Assembly (NCBI GenBank): GCA_949287345.1
Contig: CASEGD010000112.1
Coordinates: forward strand, 1-5,901
Reading direction: 5' to 3'
DNA from: an uncultured Phascolarctobacterium sp.
Lineage (GTDB): Bacteria; Bacillota; Negativicutes; Acidaminococcales; Acidaminococcaceae
DNA length: 5,901 bases
Shown: positions 4,963 through 5,901 of the stretch, in pieces
How the letters are laid out: each line of letters begins with the position of its first letter
How positions within the stretch are numbered: position 1 is the first letter of the stretch
Position numbers and translations under genes: made by a program
Notes under the pieces: generated by a model
Seen by the model: only the letters and a program-made list of their open reading frames with translations
The model's database searches: none
Told to the model about the DNA's origin: nothing

Positions 4963-5901
4963 ATGTCTTATATACGCTTAGTTAACGTTACAAAACGCTT
5001 TGGCAATGTTACTGAAATCGGCAAAGGCGAGTGCTTCTCCATGCTTGGTCCCTCCGGCTGCGGTAAGACGACTACCCTGCGCATGGTTGCAGGCTTTGAA
5101 GATTTAAGCGACGGCGAAGTGTGGGTTGGCGACCGCCTGCTCTCCTCGCCGAAAAAGCACCATTATACACCGCCCGAAAACCGTAACTTCGGTATGGTTT
5201 TTCAGGCCTTTGCCGTATGGCCGCACATGAGCGTCTATGAAAACGTTGCCTTCCCGCTGCGTCTGCGTAAGCTGCCTGCTGCGGAAATTGAACAGCGTAC
5301 GAAGGACGCGCTGACTGCGACCAACCTTTTAAAAGCGGCTGAAGAAAGCCCGGCCAGCCTCTCCGGCGGCGGCAAACAGCGCGTGGCGCTTGCGCGTGCG
5401 CTGGCCATTAACCCGGACGTAATGCTGCTTGACGAACCGCTTTCGAGCCTTGACCCGCATCTGCGTGAGGAAATGCGCTTTGAAATTAAAGACTTGCAGC
5501 GTAAATACGGTTTTTCTATTATTTATGTTACGCATGACCAGTCGGAAGCCATGGCGCTTTCTGACCGCATCCTTGTTATGAAGCTGGGCGTAATGCAGCA
5601 GATTGATTCGCCGCTTGACGTTTATAACAATCCGGCAAATAAATTTGTATTCAGCTTCATCGGCGTGTCCAGCTTTACGGACGTAGTGTGGAACAACGGC
5701 GCTGCCTATATTAAAGGCGACAACCGCCCGCTGCCTTCCGGCCTTGTAGTGCCCGACCGTATGAACGGCGAAGCTATGTTCAACCTGGCCAGCCGCCCGA
5801 CTGAAATCCGTTTTACCAACGAAAACGACATCAACGGCGTGCGCGGCGTGGTACTGCGTAAAGCCTTCCTCGGCGAAATTATCGACTACCTCGTTAAAAT
5901 C
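4963..5901 (+). CDS. ABC importer ATPase subunit 2 (FbpC/PotA-like), 3' truncated by window
   Basis: The frame opens at ATG 4963, five bases after the permease stop, and is open to the window end (313 codons). The ribosome site is weak (GAAAGTGAG, 4942-4950), suggesting coupling to permease translation. Motifs: A-loop Phe13, Walker A GPSGCGKT (29-36), Q-loop Gln81 in MVFQAFAVWPHM, Walker B VMLLDEP (153-159) with Glu158, SSLD D-loop and His191. The part after about residue 230 is the beginning of the TOBE region (SRPTEI). Two oddities: the signature is LSGGGKQR (133-140) instead of LSGGQQQR, and only 15 residues separate the A-loop Gly from Walker A, against 22 in the first ATPase. Spacing from Walker A to the switch His is identical in both (162 residues), so the loss is local. 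Together with the first ATPase it may form an unequal pair on one fused permease. Confidence 0.88.
   Translation, partial: MSYIRLVNVTKRFGNVTEIGKGECFSMLGPSGCGKTTTLRMVAGFEDLSDGEVWVGDRLLSSPKKHHYTPPENRNFGMVFQAFAVWPHMSVYENVAFPLRLRKLPAAEIEQRTKDALTATNLLKAAEESPASLSGGGKQRVALARALAINPDVMLLDEPLSSLDPHLREEMRFEIKDLQRKYGFSIIYVTHDQSEAMALSDRILVMKLGVMQQIDSPLDVYNNPANKFVFSFIGVSSFTDVVWNNGAAYIKGDNRPLPSGLVVPDRMNGEAMFNLASRPTEIRFTNENDINGVRGVVLRKAFLGEIIDYLVKI
5002..5022 (+). other. seven-residue gap before Walker A of ATPase 2
   Basis: ATPase 2 reads VTKRFGNVTEIGKGECF, whereas ATPase 1 reads VAKAYGKHQVHKGLDLGIKK followed by GECF. Seven residues corresponding to the second beta strand of the nucleotide-binding domain are absent, an in-frame loss of 21 bp. 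Almost all relatives, for example MalK, keep this strand. Confidence 0.6.

Overview
The window is bacterial, with roughly balanced base composition, strong AAGGAGGT-type ribosome sites, tight gene packing and a lipobox-anchored solute-binding protein. This suggests a member of the Firmicutes, possibly of the Negativicutes/Clostridia type. The taxonomic guess is an inference from style only; no marker gene settles it. All recognisable genes are on the + strand.

Left part (1-527): the 3' end of leuB (3-isopropylmalate dehydrogenase), an 11-bp hairpin that looks like its terminator, then a sigma70-like promoter (TTGCCA, 17 bp, TATACT with TG extension). That promoter starts a leader of about 100 nt for the next gene. 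The leader holds a 17-bp stem-loop followed at once by a T-rich tract, so it looks like an attenuator placed just before the ribosome site. The gene it precedes (528-848) is a small multidrug resistance family protein with all five residues expected of a guanidinium exporter (Gdx/SugE). A guanidine- or metabolite-responsive leader is therefore a reasonable hypothesis, although I do not recognise any known guanidine riboswitch class.

Middle part (849-1084): a GC-rich terminator for gdx, a perfect 14-bp palindrome, and a series of five tandem 11-bp A/T-rich repeats (consensus WGTWAAA plus four A/T) directly upstream of a -10-like element. This is the architecture bound by PhoB/PhoP-type response regulators.

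Right part (1085-5901): an ABC importer operon with the order lipoprotein solute-binding protein, ATPase, fused two-domain permease, second ATPase (cut by the window end). The binding protein is separated from the ATPase by a strong intrinsic terminator, which should make the binding protein more abundant than the membrane parts. The family is the FbpABC/AfuABC/PhnSTUV-like group. The substrate is not certain: the Tyr-Tyr iron-binding pair of FbpA is not visible and no Fur box is seen, while the repeat array hints at phosphate control and a phosphorus-containing substrate.

The permease is broken as given. At about 4500 the frame shifts and, compared with the family, about 17 residues of the second membrane domain are missing. 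The second ATPase also lacks seven residues before its Walker A motif. Two such compressions within about 520 bp mean either an assembly or sequencing problem or a decaying locus.
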